This document shows, in pieces, positions 36,634 through 45,957 of a stretch of DNA of 64,000 bases. Source of the DNA: Bacteroides caecimuris (GTDB lineage: Bacteria > Bacteroidota > Bacteroidia > Bacteroidales > Bacteroidaceae). Position 1 is the first letter of the stretch, and each line of letters starts with the position of its first letter. A program made the position numbers and the translations under genes. The notes beneath the pieces were generated by a model. That model ran no database searches, was not told the origin of the DNA, and saw only the letters and a program-made list of their open reading frames with translations. The stretch is taken from the NCBI RefSeq assembly GCF_001688725.2, contig NZ_CP015401.2, forward strand, positions 1,550,001 through 1,614,000, in the 5' to 3' direction.

Positions 36634-37311
36634 TTATAATTTAAATTTCGGGTCTTTGTGGTAAACTTTGCTGTTAAACTTATACAAGGCTGCACCGCGC
36701 TTGGACCCCAGTTTATCTATTTTGTCCGTCTTTTCTACATAGTCCATTCCTGCAACACGCTTGCGGAAATTCCGCTTGTCCATTTCCTCACCGTAGATGG
36801 CTTCATATAGGCTTTGCAATTGGGACAAAGTGAAGAGCTTCGGCAATAAATTGAAACCGATTGGCTCGGAAGATGCTTTCTGTTTCATTAACTCCCGTGC
36901 TTGTGCCACCATTTCGGGATGGTCGAAAATCAGTTGGGGGAGTTCATTGATATTCACCCAGTAAGCATTGTGTTTCTTTACCAGTTTCCGGTCGTATTCA
37001 TTGATGTTGATGAGCGCATAGTATGCAACGGAGATTACCCGTTCTCCCGGGTCGCGGTCAACTGCCCCGAAGGTTCCCACCTGTTCCATATACACGTTTT
37101 CCAATCCTGTAAGCTCCGCTAGTACACGTTTGGCAGCATCGTCCACGCTTTCATTGTTTTGCACGAACCCTCCCATCAATGACCATTCACCCATTGCCGG
37201 TTCAAAATTTCTTTTCAACAACAGCAGGTTTAATTCGCCTTCGTTAAAACCGAAGATAATACAGTCGATACCAAGATAGAAGGTAGGATTCGAGCTATAA
37301 TAGCTATTCAT
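36634..37311 (-). CDS. araR: AraR: Nudix-type (NrtR-family) arabinose regulator
   Basis: This 225-aa protein has an N-terminal Nudix fold (about residues 8-140) and a C-terminal winged-helix domain (about 150-215, ending [20 protein letters not shown]). The Nudix box is degenerate: in [20 protein letters not shown] the consensus R-E-x-x-E-E becomes R-V-L-A-E-L, so the metal-binding catalytic Glu residues are largely lost and hydrolase activity is unlikely. A protein of this type in the same gene context in B. thetaiotaomicron represses arabinose genes and is released by L-arabinose. It sits inside the operon it probably controls. Confidence 0.88.
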   Translation of the reverse strand: MNSYYSSNPTFYLGIDCIIFGFNEGELNLLLLKRNFEPAMGEWSLMGGFVQNNESVDDAAKRVLAELTGLENVYMEQVGTFGAVDRDPGERVISVAYYALININEYDRKLVKKHNAYWVNINELPQLIFDHPEMVAQARELMKQKASSEPIGFNLLPKLFTLSQLQSLYEAIYGEEMDKRNFRKRVAGMDYVEKTDKIDKLGSKRGAALYKFNSKVYHKDPKFKL

Positions 37312-37339
37312 TATTTTGTTAATATGAGTTTCTATTTAA

Positions 37340-39034
37340 TTACCAGAAATACCAGTAGAATGCACCTGTGATAGCCAGGATAATAATTGTATGGATAATA
37401 TCCCAGTAATTCCAGCTTGCACGTGTAGCCGCTTTTTGTTCTTTGGTAGCCGTACCGAATACCAGTCCTTGGATTTTTTCGGTCGTCGGGGCTTCTGTTG
37501 CCAAGCTGACTACAATTACTACGATGATACAGAACAGGAACATCCATCCGCAGAAGAACAACCAGTTCATATCGTAGAACAAATATTTGAATGTAGAGTC
37601 TGCTACTTCGCTGGCATTACTGTAATATACTTTAGCCCCCAAACGGGTTAAACCAATCACCATACCCGAAATCAATCCCCACATACCACCTTGGGCGGAA
37701 GTACGTTTCCAGCAGATACCCAATAAAAAAGCTGCGGCAATACCCGGAGCCAGTACAGACTGAACATCCTGCAAATATGTGTAAAGTACATCGCCAACGC
37801 TACGCATGATGGGAATCCAAAGAATACCCAAAATTACGATAACAACCGTTGCAATCTGACCGATACCTACCAGTTTCTTTTCTGGCGTTTCCGGTCTGAA
37901 ACGCTTGTAGAAGTCGATTGTAAACAACATGGCAGATGAGTTAAACAAAGAAGCCAAAGAACTCATCAGAGCGGCAAGAATACCACATACTACCAAACCT
38001 TTCACACCGGCAGGAAGTAATTTAGCTACTAATGTCGGGAAAGCTGCATCGGCATTTGCATTGCCGTTCGCGAGCATCGGAAGGAAACCTTCACCACCGG
38101 CACCGATATATTTCTGATGTAAAGCAAAAGCAATCATACCCGGAATCAGGAACAGAAATACAGGCAACAGTTTCAGGTAAGCGCCGAAGATAGTACCGCG
38201 GCGTGCTTCTGTCTCATTCTTTCCGGAAAGTACACGTTGTACGATAAACTGGTCAGTACACCAGTACCAGAAACCGATAATAGCAGAACCGATCAAAGCA
38301 CCCAGCCAGGGGAAGTTTGCATCATCATTACTGCGAATGAGGTTAGTCATTGTATCACCGTAATCATTTACGGTTACAGCACCACAAACTCTCATCATTT
38401 CGTTCCATCCACCGAGTTCTTTGAAACCAAGCACAAGGATGATTAATGAACCTAACAGAAGGATAGGAGTCTGTAGCACAGAAGTGTACAATACCGATTT
38501 CATACCACCGAAGATTGTATAAAGTGCAGTCAGGAGTACCAGACCGATTGCTGCAATCCAGAAGAAGTCGATTCCCCAAAGTTCTTTGATGCCGAATACC
38601 TGTTGGAATACCAGGCCACCGGCATATACGGTAACAGCCACTTTAGTCAATACGTAACTTACTAAAGAAATTACTGACAAGATGGTACGTGACTGAGGAT
38701 TATAACGGCGTTCCAGGAATTCAGGCATCGTATATACCATGCTTCGTGTATAGAAAGGAACGAATACCCATCCCAAAATCAAAATCATCCATCCTTGGAT
38801 TTCCCAGTGTGCCATAGCCATACCGCTGGATGCTCCGGCTCCCGCCAGTCCGATTAAATGTTCCGAACCGATGTTTGATGCAAAGATAGAGGCGCCGATT
38901 GCGATCCATGTCGCGTCGCGTCCGCCTAAGAAATAATCTGCCGAGTCATTTTGTTTTTGCTTGACTACCCAGACGATAATACCGATTAGAGCCAAAAAGA
39001 AGACTCCAATTACTACCCAATCTAATGCTTCCAC
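37340..39034 (-). CDS. Sodium:solute symporter (SSS family), probable L-arabinose importer
   Basis: This 564-aa inner-membrane protein has about 14 membrane helices and SSS family features: DYFLGGRDATWIAIGASIFA and SNIGSEHLIGLAGAGA (sodium/sugar site region, about residues 33-70), and the GVKGLVVCGILAALMSSLAS segment with LFNSSAMLFTIDFYKRF (about 350-385). It resembles vSGLT-like Na+/sugar cotransporters. The only plausible start is GTG (39034). It lies between the epimerase and araR genes, so L-arabinose is the likely substrate; this is inferred. Confidence 0.9.
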   Translation of the reverse strand: MEALDWVVIGVFFLALIGIIVWVVKQKQNDSADYFLGGRDATWIAIGASIFASNIGSEHLIGLAGAGASSGMAMAHWEIQGWMILILGWVFVPFYTRSMVYTMPEFLERRYNPQSRTILSVISLVSYVLTKVAVTVYAGGLVFQQVFGIKELWGIDFFWIAAIGLVLLTALYTIFGGMKSVLYTSVLQTPILLLGSLIILVLGFKELGGWNEMMRVCGAVTVNDYGDTMTNLIRSNDDANFPWLGALIGSAIIGFWYWCTDQFIVQRVLSGKNETEARRGTIFGAYLKLLPVFLFLIPGMIAFALHQKYIGAGGEGFLPMLANGNANADAAFPTLVAKLLPAGVKGLVVCGILAALMSSLASLFNSSAMLFTIDFYKRFRPETPEKKLVGIGQIATVVIVILGILWIPIMRSVGDVLYTYLQDVQSVLAPGIAAAFLLGICWKRTSAQGGMWGLISGMVIGLTRLGAKVYYSNASEVADSTFKYLFYDMNWLFFCGWMFLFCIIVVIVVSLATEAPTTEKIQGLVFGTATKEQKAATRASWNYWDIIHTIIILAITGAFYWYFW

Positions 39035-39059
39035 AATAAATATGATTTATAAGTTAATA

Positions 39060-40199
39060 TTATTTCTCTACTGAGAATTTAAAAATACATTCGCTGTTGT
39101 ATGTTTGTCCCGGTTCCAAAACCACTGAAGGCCAGTCTGCCTTGTTGGGACTGTCAGGATAGTGCTGTGTTTCCAGACATACCGAAGCACGTTGGTTGTA
39201 GACGATACCTTTCTTGCCGGTTACGGTTCCGTCAAGGAAGTTGCCTGTATAAACCTGGATACCCGGTTCGTTGGTATAGATTTCCAGGGTAATGCCGCTT
39301 TCAGGAGAAGTCAGTCTGGCTGCTACCTGAGAAATGTCGCCTTTCGTGTTCAGTACCCAGTTATGGTCATATCCGTTTCCGTTCTTCAACTGGACGAAAT
39401 CGTAGTTGTTGATTTCCTGTCCTACTGCTTTTGGAGTGGTGAAGTCCATAGGAGTGTCTTTTACCGGGGCTATTTCGCCTGTTGTCATAAAGGTACTGTC
39501 TACTGGAGTGTAGTAGTCTGCGTTTACATACATGATATTATCAGTTGAAGCTTTTGACGGATTACCTGCTAGGTTGAAGTAAGAGTGGTTGGTCATGTTG
39601 ATAATCGTCTTTTTATCAGTAGTAGCGCTATATTTAATGTCGATAGCGTTGTCTTCGGTCAGTTGGTAAGTCACTTTAGCTGTAACATTGCCCGGGAAGT
39701 TTTCGTCACCATCGGGTGAAATACGGGTCAGTTCCAATGTCATAGGGTCAATAAGGTTGGCCTCATAAACCTGATATTGCCAGCCTTTCGGACCGCCGTG
39801 CAGACAGTGGCCGAAATTATTTTGCGGCAACTGGATAGTGTCACCGTCTAAGACAAAACGTCCCTGATTGATACGGTTGGCATAACGTCCGATAGAAGCG
39901 CCGAAATCGCTTGGTACATTAATATAATCAGCAATGCTGTCAAAACCTAAAACTACATCCTGCATCTTTCCGTTTTTGTCCGGCACCATGATAGACACGA
40001 TGCGTCCCCCGAAGTTAGTGATGCATACTTCCATACCTGCCTTATTCTTTAATGTATAAAGATTCGTTTGGGCATTGTTCACTTCTGTTTGAAAATTTAC
40101 CGGGTCAAGACCGGATAAAGTCAGCTCGGAAGCCGGCTTGTTGTTGCATGCTGACAGCATCAGCGCTACAATTCCTGCAAGTAGAAAATGTTTTTTCAT
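39060..40199 (-). CDS. Aldose 1-epimerase lipoprotein (GalM family)
   Basis: This 379-aa mutarotase has a lipoprotein signal (LMLSAC, lipid Cys18), so it acts outside the cytoplasm, unlike the second GalM in this window (61070). Catalytic features are INMTNHSYFNLAG (general-acid His, about residue 200), GNGYDHNWVL and the C-terminal SVCLETQHYPDSPN with the catalytic Glu. It heads the arabinose operon and probably speeds alpha/beta interconversion of arabinose for the symporter. Confidence 0.92.
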   Translation of the reverse strand: MKKHFLLAGIVALMLSACNNKPASELTLSGLDPVNFQTEVNNAQTNLYTLKNKAGMEVCITNFGGRIVSIMVPDKNGKMQDVVLGFDSIADYINVPSDFGASIGRYANRINQGRFVLDGDTIQLPQNNFGHCLHGGPKGWQYQVYEANLIDPMTLELTRISPDGDENFPGNVTAKVTYQLTEDNAIDIKYSATTDKKTIINMTNHSYFNLAGNPSKASTDNIMYVNADYYTPVDSTFMTTGEIAPVKDTPMDFTTPKAVGQEINNYDFVQLKNGNGYDHNWVLNTKGDISQVAARLTSPESGITLEIYTNEPGIQVYTGNFLDGTVTGKKGIVYNQRASVCLETQHYPDSPNKADWPSVVLEPGQTYNSECIFKFSVEK

Positions 40200-40241
40200 G
40201 GCTTTATTTTTAATGTAAATGAGATTCTTATCTTAATTTGG

Positions 40242-40275
40242 GTGTAAAAGTAACACTTTAGTTTGGTGTGTCAAA
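40242..40275 (-). promoter_or_regulatory. Arabinose operon promoter with dyad overlapping the -7 box
   Basis: On the minus strand, TTTG (40275-40272), a 19-bp spacer and TACTTTTA (40252-40245) form a good -33/-7 pair 46 bp before the epimerase ATG. A dyad with GTGT and ACAC half-sites (GTGTAAAAGTAACAC, 40242-40256) covers the -7 box, where a repressor such as AraR could block RNA polymerase. The operator identity is inferred. Confidence 0.6.
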
Positions 40276-40303
40276 TACACTCTTATATGTTATGCAGCAT
40301 AAA

Positions 40304-40347
40304 AGAGAAAAAACTGCTTCCGGTTATCAAAATTCCGGAAGCAGTTT
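40304..40347 (-). terminator. Terminator of the susC-GH43 operon
   Basis: A perfect 13-bp stem (AAACTGCTTCCGG / CCGGAAGCAGTTT, 11-nt loop) is followed on the minus strand by TTTCTCTTTTA. It lies 23 bp after the GH43 stop and separates the arabinan operon from the arabinose operon promoter. Confidence 0.85.
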
Positions 40348-40369
40348 CTTGAAGATTATCAATGAGCGT

Positions 40370-42298
40370 TTAGTGGATTTTCTTTCCCCAATAAGTCTTT
40401 TGTGTACCATGGGCAGCATAAACGATGGTATGTGTCCTGGGAGTTGTTTCCCAGTCTACTTCGCGTTGCAGGTAAAGTACGACTCCGGTGCTTGTGGTTA
40501 TTGTTTGGGTAGCTTCATCAAATGTCCATGTGGCACTTTTCCAGCTACCGGAAGTTATTTTATGAGTACTGAGGTTATAAGTCATTGTCTCAGAAGTTTT
40601 TTGGTTGCCTGTATTGGTTGTTAATGCTAAATGTTCCCAATCTCCTGCTATTTCAGCTTCTGTGATAGGCACTTGTGGCACTGCTCCGTATCTTTCGGGC
40701 ATAACGAGAGGCCAACCATTGGCATCCCAACGGATACTGCGGACATGTCCCATCATGATAGCGTTTGAGTATTCATTGCCACCTACATTCACAGGAAAAC
40801 GCCCTTGAGAGGCATAATACCAGTTGTCTTCTCCATCATCGAATATACCACAGTGAGAGATACCTACCCAACCGTAGCTATTATTGAACTTGTAAGGGGC
40901 AGTCAGTATCGGATATAGTTCGCTGTTACCCATGGCAGAGTTTCCGTCTATATCTACATAAGGTCCGTCAATGTTGGCAGAACGGCAAACACGTGTGTTG
41001 TATTCTACTGATAATGTGCCATAAGCCAGGAAAAGATAATAATAACCGTTGCGATAAATAATTTCCGGTCCTTCAGATGCTTGCCAGCGGCTGCTACCAC
41101 GTTTGGCTATGATTTTTCCATAGCCGGAGTTATCATCTCCCGTAATATTCCAAGGTTTGCCTAAAGCATTTAGTGGCTTGCCATCTTCCGGATTTAGTTG
41201 CAAAGCAGCGATACCACTATGCCATGAACCATAGATCAACCAATGTTCATTATTGGTAGTTATAATATAGGTAGGGTCGATTGCATTGATTTTAAAATAT
41301 GCATTCCAATCGCCCGTACTGCTACGTCCGTAGTCCGTCATTCCTTTGTCACTGGCTGAACATACTACATAACCTTTATCTTCCCATATATTGCTTGCCG
41401 GATCGGAAGTTTCCATTAATCCGATAAAGGCACGTTCTGTCCATGAATTGTCGAAGTTTCCATTGTTTTCAATTTCCGGCTTACCGGTTTTGATATAGTT
41501 GGTTATAACGATAGAGTAATACATACGATACTTGTCTGTGGATACTTTTCGTGCCACCGGTGCCCAATATCCGTAAGAAGGATTGTCAATTGGCTCTAAA
41601 CCCATTTCCTGTCGATATGCGTTTAGTTTTTCTTTAATCCATGCCGGGGGAGTTTCGCTCATGGTTGCTCCGAGGTATTCCCAGTTGACCAGGTCCTTGG
41701 AACGACGTGCATGGAAGTGTCCGTTTCCACTGTGTGCATTTCCATAGGAGGCGTCTGTTTGATACATATAATAATATCCGTCATCCGCTTTCATCACTGT
41801 GGGGTCATGAACGTTGGCTAGGTTCCATTGATTGCGGTTGCTCCAGGCAGCTATGTCCACGTAGTTGTCCTCATAGGCGGGTGCTACGTAGTTTTGGAGC
41901 TGTTCGTCAAGACTTTGGCTTTCTGTGGTTGCAGTGAACGCATCCGAGTAGGTATAACGGCTGTTACCGTAGACATAAGCACGGATATAGTAAGAGGTAT
42001 TGCCTGTCAAGCCGGAAATCGTGGCACTGAAATTCTCGTCGGCCTCTACTATGTTATCTTTGATGGTTGGATTCTGAGCATTGACGCTGTAGCAAAAGCC
42101 TTTCTTGACTATCTGGTCGATATTGCCGGTGGCCGATGCAGTGACAGTCAGCGAGGTACCTGTGGTTGCAGTGACTTGGGCGGTGGCTATGGTTATACCG
42201 CTGTTTCTATCGTATTCGATATTGTCCAACCCGTCGGAGCAAGCTGCAAAAGCAAGGACAGTCAGCAGGGACATGAAGAATAATGTTATTTTTTTCAT
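40370..42298 (-). CDS. GH43 lipoprotein, probable endo-acting arabinanase with N-terminal FN3-like domain
   Basis: This 642-aa protein has a lipoprotein signal (AFAAC, lipid Cys20), a fibronectin-III/Ig-like domain (about 30-125, YYIRAYVYGNSRYTYSDAF), and a GH43 five-bladed propeller from about 155. The catalytic set is visible: ANVHDPTVMKADDGYYYMY (base Asp), INAIDPTYIITTNNEHWLIY (modulating Asp) and ASEGPEIIYRNGYYYLFLAY (acid Glu). A C-terminal beta domain (about 530-642) ends in YWGKKIH. It is the last gene of the SusC/D operon and is likely a surface arabinan-cleaving enzyme. Its architecture resembles the 53927 GH43. Confidence 0.87.
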   Translation of the reverse strand: MKKITLFFMSLLTVLAFAACSDGLDNIEYDRNSGITIATAQVTATTGTSLTVTASATGNIDQIVKKGFCYSVNAQNPTIKDNIVEADENFSATISGLTGNTSYYIRAYVYGNSRYTYSDAFTATTESQSLDEQLQNYVAPAYEDNYVDIAAWSNRNQWNLANVHDPTVMKADDGYYYMYQTDASYGNAHSGNGHFHARRSKDLVNWEYLGATMSETPPAWIKEKLNAYRQEMGLEPIDNPSYGYWAPVARKVSTDKYRMYYSIVITNYIKTGKPEIENNGNFDNSWTERAFIGLMETSDPASNIWEDKGYVVCSASDKGMTDYGRSSTGDWNAYFKINAIDPTYIITTNNEHWLIYGSWHSGIAALQLNPEDGKPLNALGKPWNITGDDNSGYGKIIAKRGSSRWQASEGPEIIYRNGYYYLFLAYGTLSVEYNTRVCRSANIDGPYVDIDGNSAMGNSELYPILTAPYKFNNSYGWVGISHCGIFDDGEDNWYYASQGRFPVNVGGNEYSNAIMMGHVRSIRWDANGWPLVMPERYGAVPQVPITEAEIAGDWEHLALTTNTGNQKTSETMTYNLSTHKITSGSWKSATWTFDEATQTITTSTGVVLYLQREVDWETTPRTHTIVYAAHGTQKTYWGKKIH

Positions 42299-42343
42299 TT
42301 GATATGGATGATAAAATGATTTAATTGTGAACCTCTCTTATTC

Positions 42344-44119
42344 TTATTCATTGAAGACGAGATGACAGCCGTCAACGGTCAGTGCGAAGTGCAGGTCGTC
42401 GGGGTTGACTGTATTGATACCTAAATAATATTGAGTGGAAGTTGTACCTGTAGTACCCTCCATCACTGCCTGAACGTCGGCGGTGCCATTACCGCAGTTG
42501 GTTACGTAGACCGTGACTTTGGCTCCATTCATGCCGGCAAGCCAAGTGTTCCAGTCGCCTTGTGTTCCGTTGTGAACGCAGGCGCCATATCCCTTGCCCT
42601 CTCCCCAGTTGTCGGCACGAACATATGCGTATTCGTCAATATGATTGGCTTTACGGAGAACTACAACGAAGTTGTTCCAGTTGCTAGCCTGATTGCTGTA
42701 GTTGGTGAAGGCGATGGATTTTGTCTCACCCACAGGTATGTTGAAGTAGTCTGAGAAAGCTGCCTTGAAGCCCGTTGAGTTGTTTTCGGTTCCTACCATG
42801 TTGGCTGTGTTCCTCACTTCAGAAGTTGTAGATTTGGAGACGGTAACCTCTACCGTTGCGGTGATTCCTTCTCCAGCCGTAATGGTAACAGTCTGAGAAC
42901 CGGCCTTGGCAGGAACGGCGGAGAAGCTGAGCTTTGCGTTGTCAATGGTTCTTGTACTTTGGTCGGTGTAAGTTGCCGTAACCACCATACCTGTCGGGTC
43001 GAAGGCCATCGTCCGGTTCGCCAGACTCTCAGTAGCTGCCGAACTGTGATAATAGTATTGCGTGTGCGAGGGTGGGGTAGTCACCTCGATGGATGCAATC
43101 TTTTCCACGGCTTCAAAAGTAGTACTAGCCATAATCGGCTTATCACAATTCTCACCCTTAAAGGTCTTATTGTAGATGGCCACAAGAGTTTTCACACCCG
43201 GTTGTTCCATATCGGGGATGGCAGAGAATGTGAGTTCGGCAGCCGGTACGGTTTTGGTCACTCCCTCTTCAAAGGTAATGATGGCCGAGACATCAGCCAT
43301 TGCCTCTTCAAGCGGAGTACCTACGTTGACTTGATCGGGTATGTCTTGCAGTACCATCGATACAGGATTCTTGTCTTCGACAGACGTAAGGCCGCCAATA
43401 GGGACGATGTTGGTTTGCAAGAAGTCGATGTAAGAGCCTTCGGTAACCAAGAAGCAGCGGATATTGGCGTTGTTTGCATTGGTGTTAAGATTTTCTTCCT
43501 TGTATGGTTGCTTGTAAATTTTAGTCACCTCGCTGTTGGTTATCTTTACAGTGAAAGCATTTTCGCTGGTGCGATCTACGGTAAGTGTCACCTTACCGCC
43601 CAGTTTCTGTACATTGGCATCTATGTTGCTTTCGTCGGGACTGAAAATCAACGTGCTCGAGATGTATTGCCTATCGATATAATCGCCCCACTCGGAATTG
43701 AGGGCGGCTGCGAAGTCAAAGCGGATAGCTCCGTATTCAGTGTATCCTGTACCTCCACGATCTGCATCGTTGGTGATTACAAGGACAAAGTTCTTGTAAT
43801 ACGTGTTATCGGTCGGGTTGATGTGGAGGTTGAACACCGCATTCCACTTTTCGCCATCGGGTACTACGTAATACTTGGAGAAAGCAGCCCACCAACTGGA
43901 GGTGAAATCTGTATTTCCGATGGTGTACACATCTTCTTGCATGCCTTCAAGCACCTCCTCTTCCGGTTGTTTCTTCGAATCTTCAATTTCCTGTATCTTA
44001 TCGGAAATCCAGTCGGGGGCGTTTACGTCATAAAGTTCGCCATCCGTACAGCTTGTCAATGCCAGTAACCCAAAGGTTAAGGAATAGCAAGCGTATGCTA
44101 TTTTCTTTACTAATCTCAT
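42344..44119 (-). CDS. Surface glycan-binding lipoprotein (SusE/F position) with duplicated domain
   Basis: This 591-aa lipoprotein (LALTSC, lipid Cys24) occupies the SusE/F position after SusD. Two similar domains bracket the protein: residues about 65-200 (TDFTSSWWAAFSKYYVVPDG, FVLVITNDADRGGTGY) and about 440-590 (TGFKAAFSDYFNIPVGETK, FVVVLRKANHIDEYAYVRAD). Between them lie two Ig-like/Big-type domains (about 250-430). No catalytic motif is seen. It likely binds arabinan or a large oligosaccharide at the cell surface and hands it to the SusC/D pair. I do not recognise a named family for the end domains. Confidence 0.8.
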   Translation of the reverse strand: MRLVKKIAYACYSLTFGLLALTSCTDGELYDVNAPDWISDKIQEIEDSKKQPEEEVLEGMQEDVYTIGNTDFTSSWWAAFSKYYVVPDGEKWNAVFNLHINPTDNTYYKNFVLVITNDADRGGTGYTEYGAIRFDFAAALNSEWGDYIDRQYISSTLIFSPDESNIDANVQKLGGKVTLTVDRTSENAFTVKITNSEVTKIYKQPYKEENLNTNANNANIRCFLVTEGSYIDFLQTNIVPIGGLTSVEDKNPVSMVLQDIPDQVNVGTPLEEAMADVSAIITFEEGVTKTVPAAELTFSAIPDMEQPGVKTLVAIYNKTFKGENCDKPIMASTTFEAVEKIASIEVTTPPSHTQYYYHSSAATESLANRTMAFDPTGMVVTATYTDQSTRTIDNAKLSFSAVPAKAGSQTVTITAGEGITATVEVTVSKSTTSEVRNTANMVGTENNSTGFKAAFSDYFNIPVGETKSIAFTNYSNQASNWNNFVVVLRKANHIDEYAYVRADNWGEGKGYGACVHNGTQGDWNTWLAGMNGAKVTVYVTNCGNGTADVQAVMEGTTGTTSTQYYLGINTVNPDDLHFALTVDGCHLVFNE

Positions 44120-44167
44120 TGTCTTAATTTTTAATAGGTAATGGGTTGAACCCTCTTCTAAGTTTAT

Positions 44168-45919
44168 TTACTTGTTTAAATTTACAACCGGACGCACTTT
44201 ACACCCGCTTTCCCGGAAGTAAGTGGAGTTATCTGTACTATAGTTGGCAGAGTTGCCTTTCAGATTCGGATTGTTGTTCATCAACTGCTGCACGATAGGC
44301 AGGAATTCGTGTCCAGATATGTAGGTGTCGAAAGTGCTCTTCAGTTCAGGGTCGTTTGCTATATCGCTGTAGTTCACAGGCTCCTTTACTCCCACTGTAG
44401 AGCGGCGTACCGTGCCGTGTTCCTTGAGTTGCTGCAAACGGTCGCTGTCATAGAAGAAGCCCCAACGGATAAGGTCGAAGCCTCGGCCAAATTCGCAGCC
44501 GAACTCCTTAGGACGTTCCACATTGGCTATCTGTTCAAAGAGTTTGTCAGCCGTGTCGAAGTCTTTGAGTTTTAAGTCTGCCAGACCGACACGTCCACGC
44601 ACCTCGTTGATCCAGTCGATAGCTTGCTGTGTGGGACCATTGACCTCGTTCTCGCATTCGGCAGCACGTAGCAGCACATCAGAATAGCGCATCAGGCGGA
44701 GGTTGATGCCATCGTGCAATCCTGTAATGATAGTGCTGTACAGACCGGTACGGAGATTTGTGAATTTGGCAATCGGCAGACCACCGTAAGTGTTGTTGGT
44801 CACGATATTGTCGGTGGATGTAAGTTTTTGATTATAAGCTACATTGCCAAATTCGAAATCCGCCCAATCGTTTTCGTAGGTTCCAATGGTCCAATAGAGT
44901 CTAGGATCGAGTCTGCCATTGGTAGTACGTTCACTTTTGAAGAGCTGATAGAGCCAGGGCGAAGCCGAGATGTCGGCCCAACCGCCATAGTTACCGGGAC
45001 CAAAGTTGCTCTCAATGGCCGATCCTTGTGTGGCGTTGGGGCTTGTATTTACCGGAGTCCACTCGTCGTCGGTGCCTTGCGATCCATAGTCGAGATACTG
45101 CACTTCGAAAAGGCTTTCCGCATTGTTCTCGTATGCCGTACCTTCGCGGAAGTTGTCACCATAGTTGTCCATCAGCCGATAGGTGCCGTATTTCTTGTCA
45201 ATGATGTCTTTCAGCACCGGAAGTGCATCGCTGTATTTTTGGCGCATCATGAGGGCACGGGCATAATAGCCCGCCGCAGCACCGCAGGTGGCGCGTCCGC
45301 CAGCCCATTCACCGCCTTCGTCACGGGAAGGAAGCAATGTCATCGCCTCACGGAAATCTTTTTCCACCTGATCGAGTACGTCGTTGTATGTACTGTTGGT
45401 GGTATAAAGTCCGTCCAATGATGAATAGGTGGCATAATCTGTGATGAGAGGTGGATTCTGATAATAACCGACCAAGTTGTAGTATGATAGGCCGCGTAGG
45501 AAAAGCACTTGTCCTTTGATGCGTTTCATTTTATCAGAAAGTAGGCTGTTATCCTCACCGCAACGCGAAATGGCGAAGTTGCATACGTTGATGGTATAGT
45601 ACCATTCCCGCCAAGGCCACCATGTGATGTCTGAGGTGACTTCTGCGTTAAGGTCATCGAAAGGGAGATACCACACTTGTGAAGAGTTCCAGGCTTCATC
45701 GCCACGACACACGTCGATGGTGTAGCCTACACGGGCATAGGAGCCCTCCATACGGATGTGGTTGTAGGCAGCAATCACGCTTTCCTCCAAATCATTGGCA
45801 TTGAAGCCGAAAGTACTTGAGGTTTGCTGGTTGGGATTCAACAAATCCATTCTGTCACTGCAAGAAAACAGCGTGCTAAATCCCAAAATGAGAGCAAGTG
45901 AATATTTATTTAGTTTCAT
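44168..45919 (-). CDS. SusD/RagB-family nutrient-binding outer-membrane lipoprotein
   Basis: This 583-aa lipoprotein (TLFSC, lipid Cys20) is the lid of the SusC transporter. SusD features include the N-terminal SusD-like region with RGDEAWNSSQVWYLPFDDL and WREWYYTINVCNFAISRC, four TPR-like helices (RIKGQVLFLRGLSYYNLVGY; AAGYYARALMMRQKYSDAL) and the C-terminal RLMRYSDVLLRAAECENEV with FGCEFGRGFDLIRWG. It follows SusC by 38 bp. The ligand is probably arabinan oligosaccharide. Confidence 0.94.
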   Translation of the reverse strand: MKLNKYSLALILGFSTLFSCSDRMDLLNPNQQTSSTFGFNANDLEESVIAAYNHIRMEGSYARVGYTIDVCRGDEAWNSSQVWYLPFDDLNAEVTSDITWWPWREWYYTINVCNFAISRCGEDNSLLSDKMKRIKGQVLFLRGLSYYNLVGYYQNPPLITDYATYSSLDGLYTTNSTYNDVLDQVEKDFREAMTLLPSRDEGGEWAGGRATCGAAAGYYARALMMRQKYSDALPVLKDIIDKKYGTYRLMDNYGDNFREGTAYENNAESLFEVQYLDYGSQGTDDEWTPVNTSPNATQGSAIESNFGPGNYGGWADISASPWLYQLFKSERTTNGRLDPRLYWTIGTYENDWADFEFGNVAYNQKLTSTDNIVTNNTYGGLPIAKFTNLRTGLYSTIITGLHDGINLRLMRYSDVLLRAAECENEVNGPTQQAIDWINEVRGRVGLADLKLKDFDTADKLFEQIANVERPKEFGCEFGRGFDLIRWGFFYDSDRLQQLKEHGTVRRSTVGVKEPVNYSDIANDPELKSTFDTYISGHEFLPIVQQLMNNNPNLKGNSANYSTDNSTYFRESGCKVRPVVNLNK

Positions 45920-45957
45920 AAGAAATGTTTTTAGTGTTTGGTACTAGATAGTAACGA

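Noticed and set aside
42959..44068. 369-codon frame antisense to the glycan-binding lipoprotein gene
   Set aside because: It has no known motifs and lies wholly opposite a gene with a clear signal peptide and domains; a codon-bias shadow.
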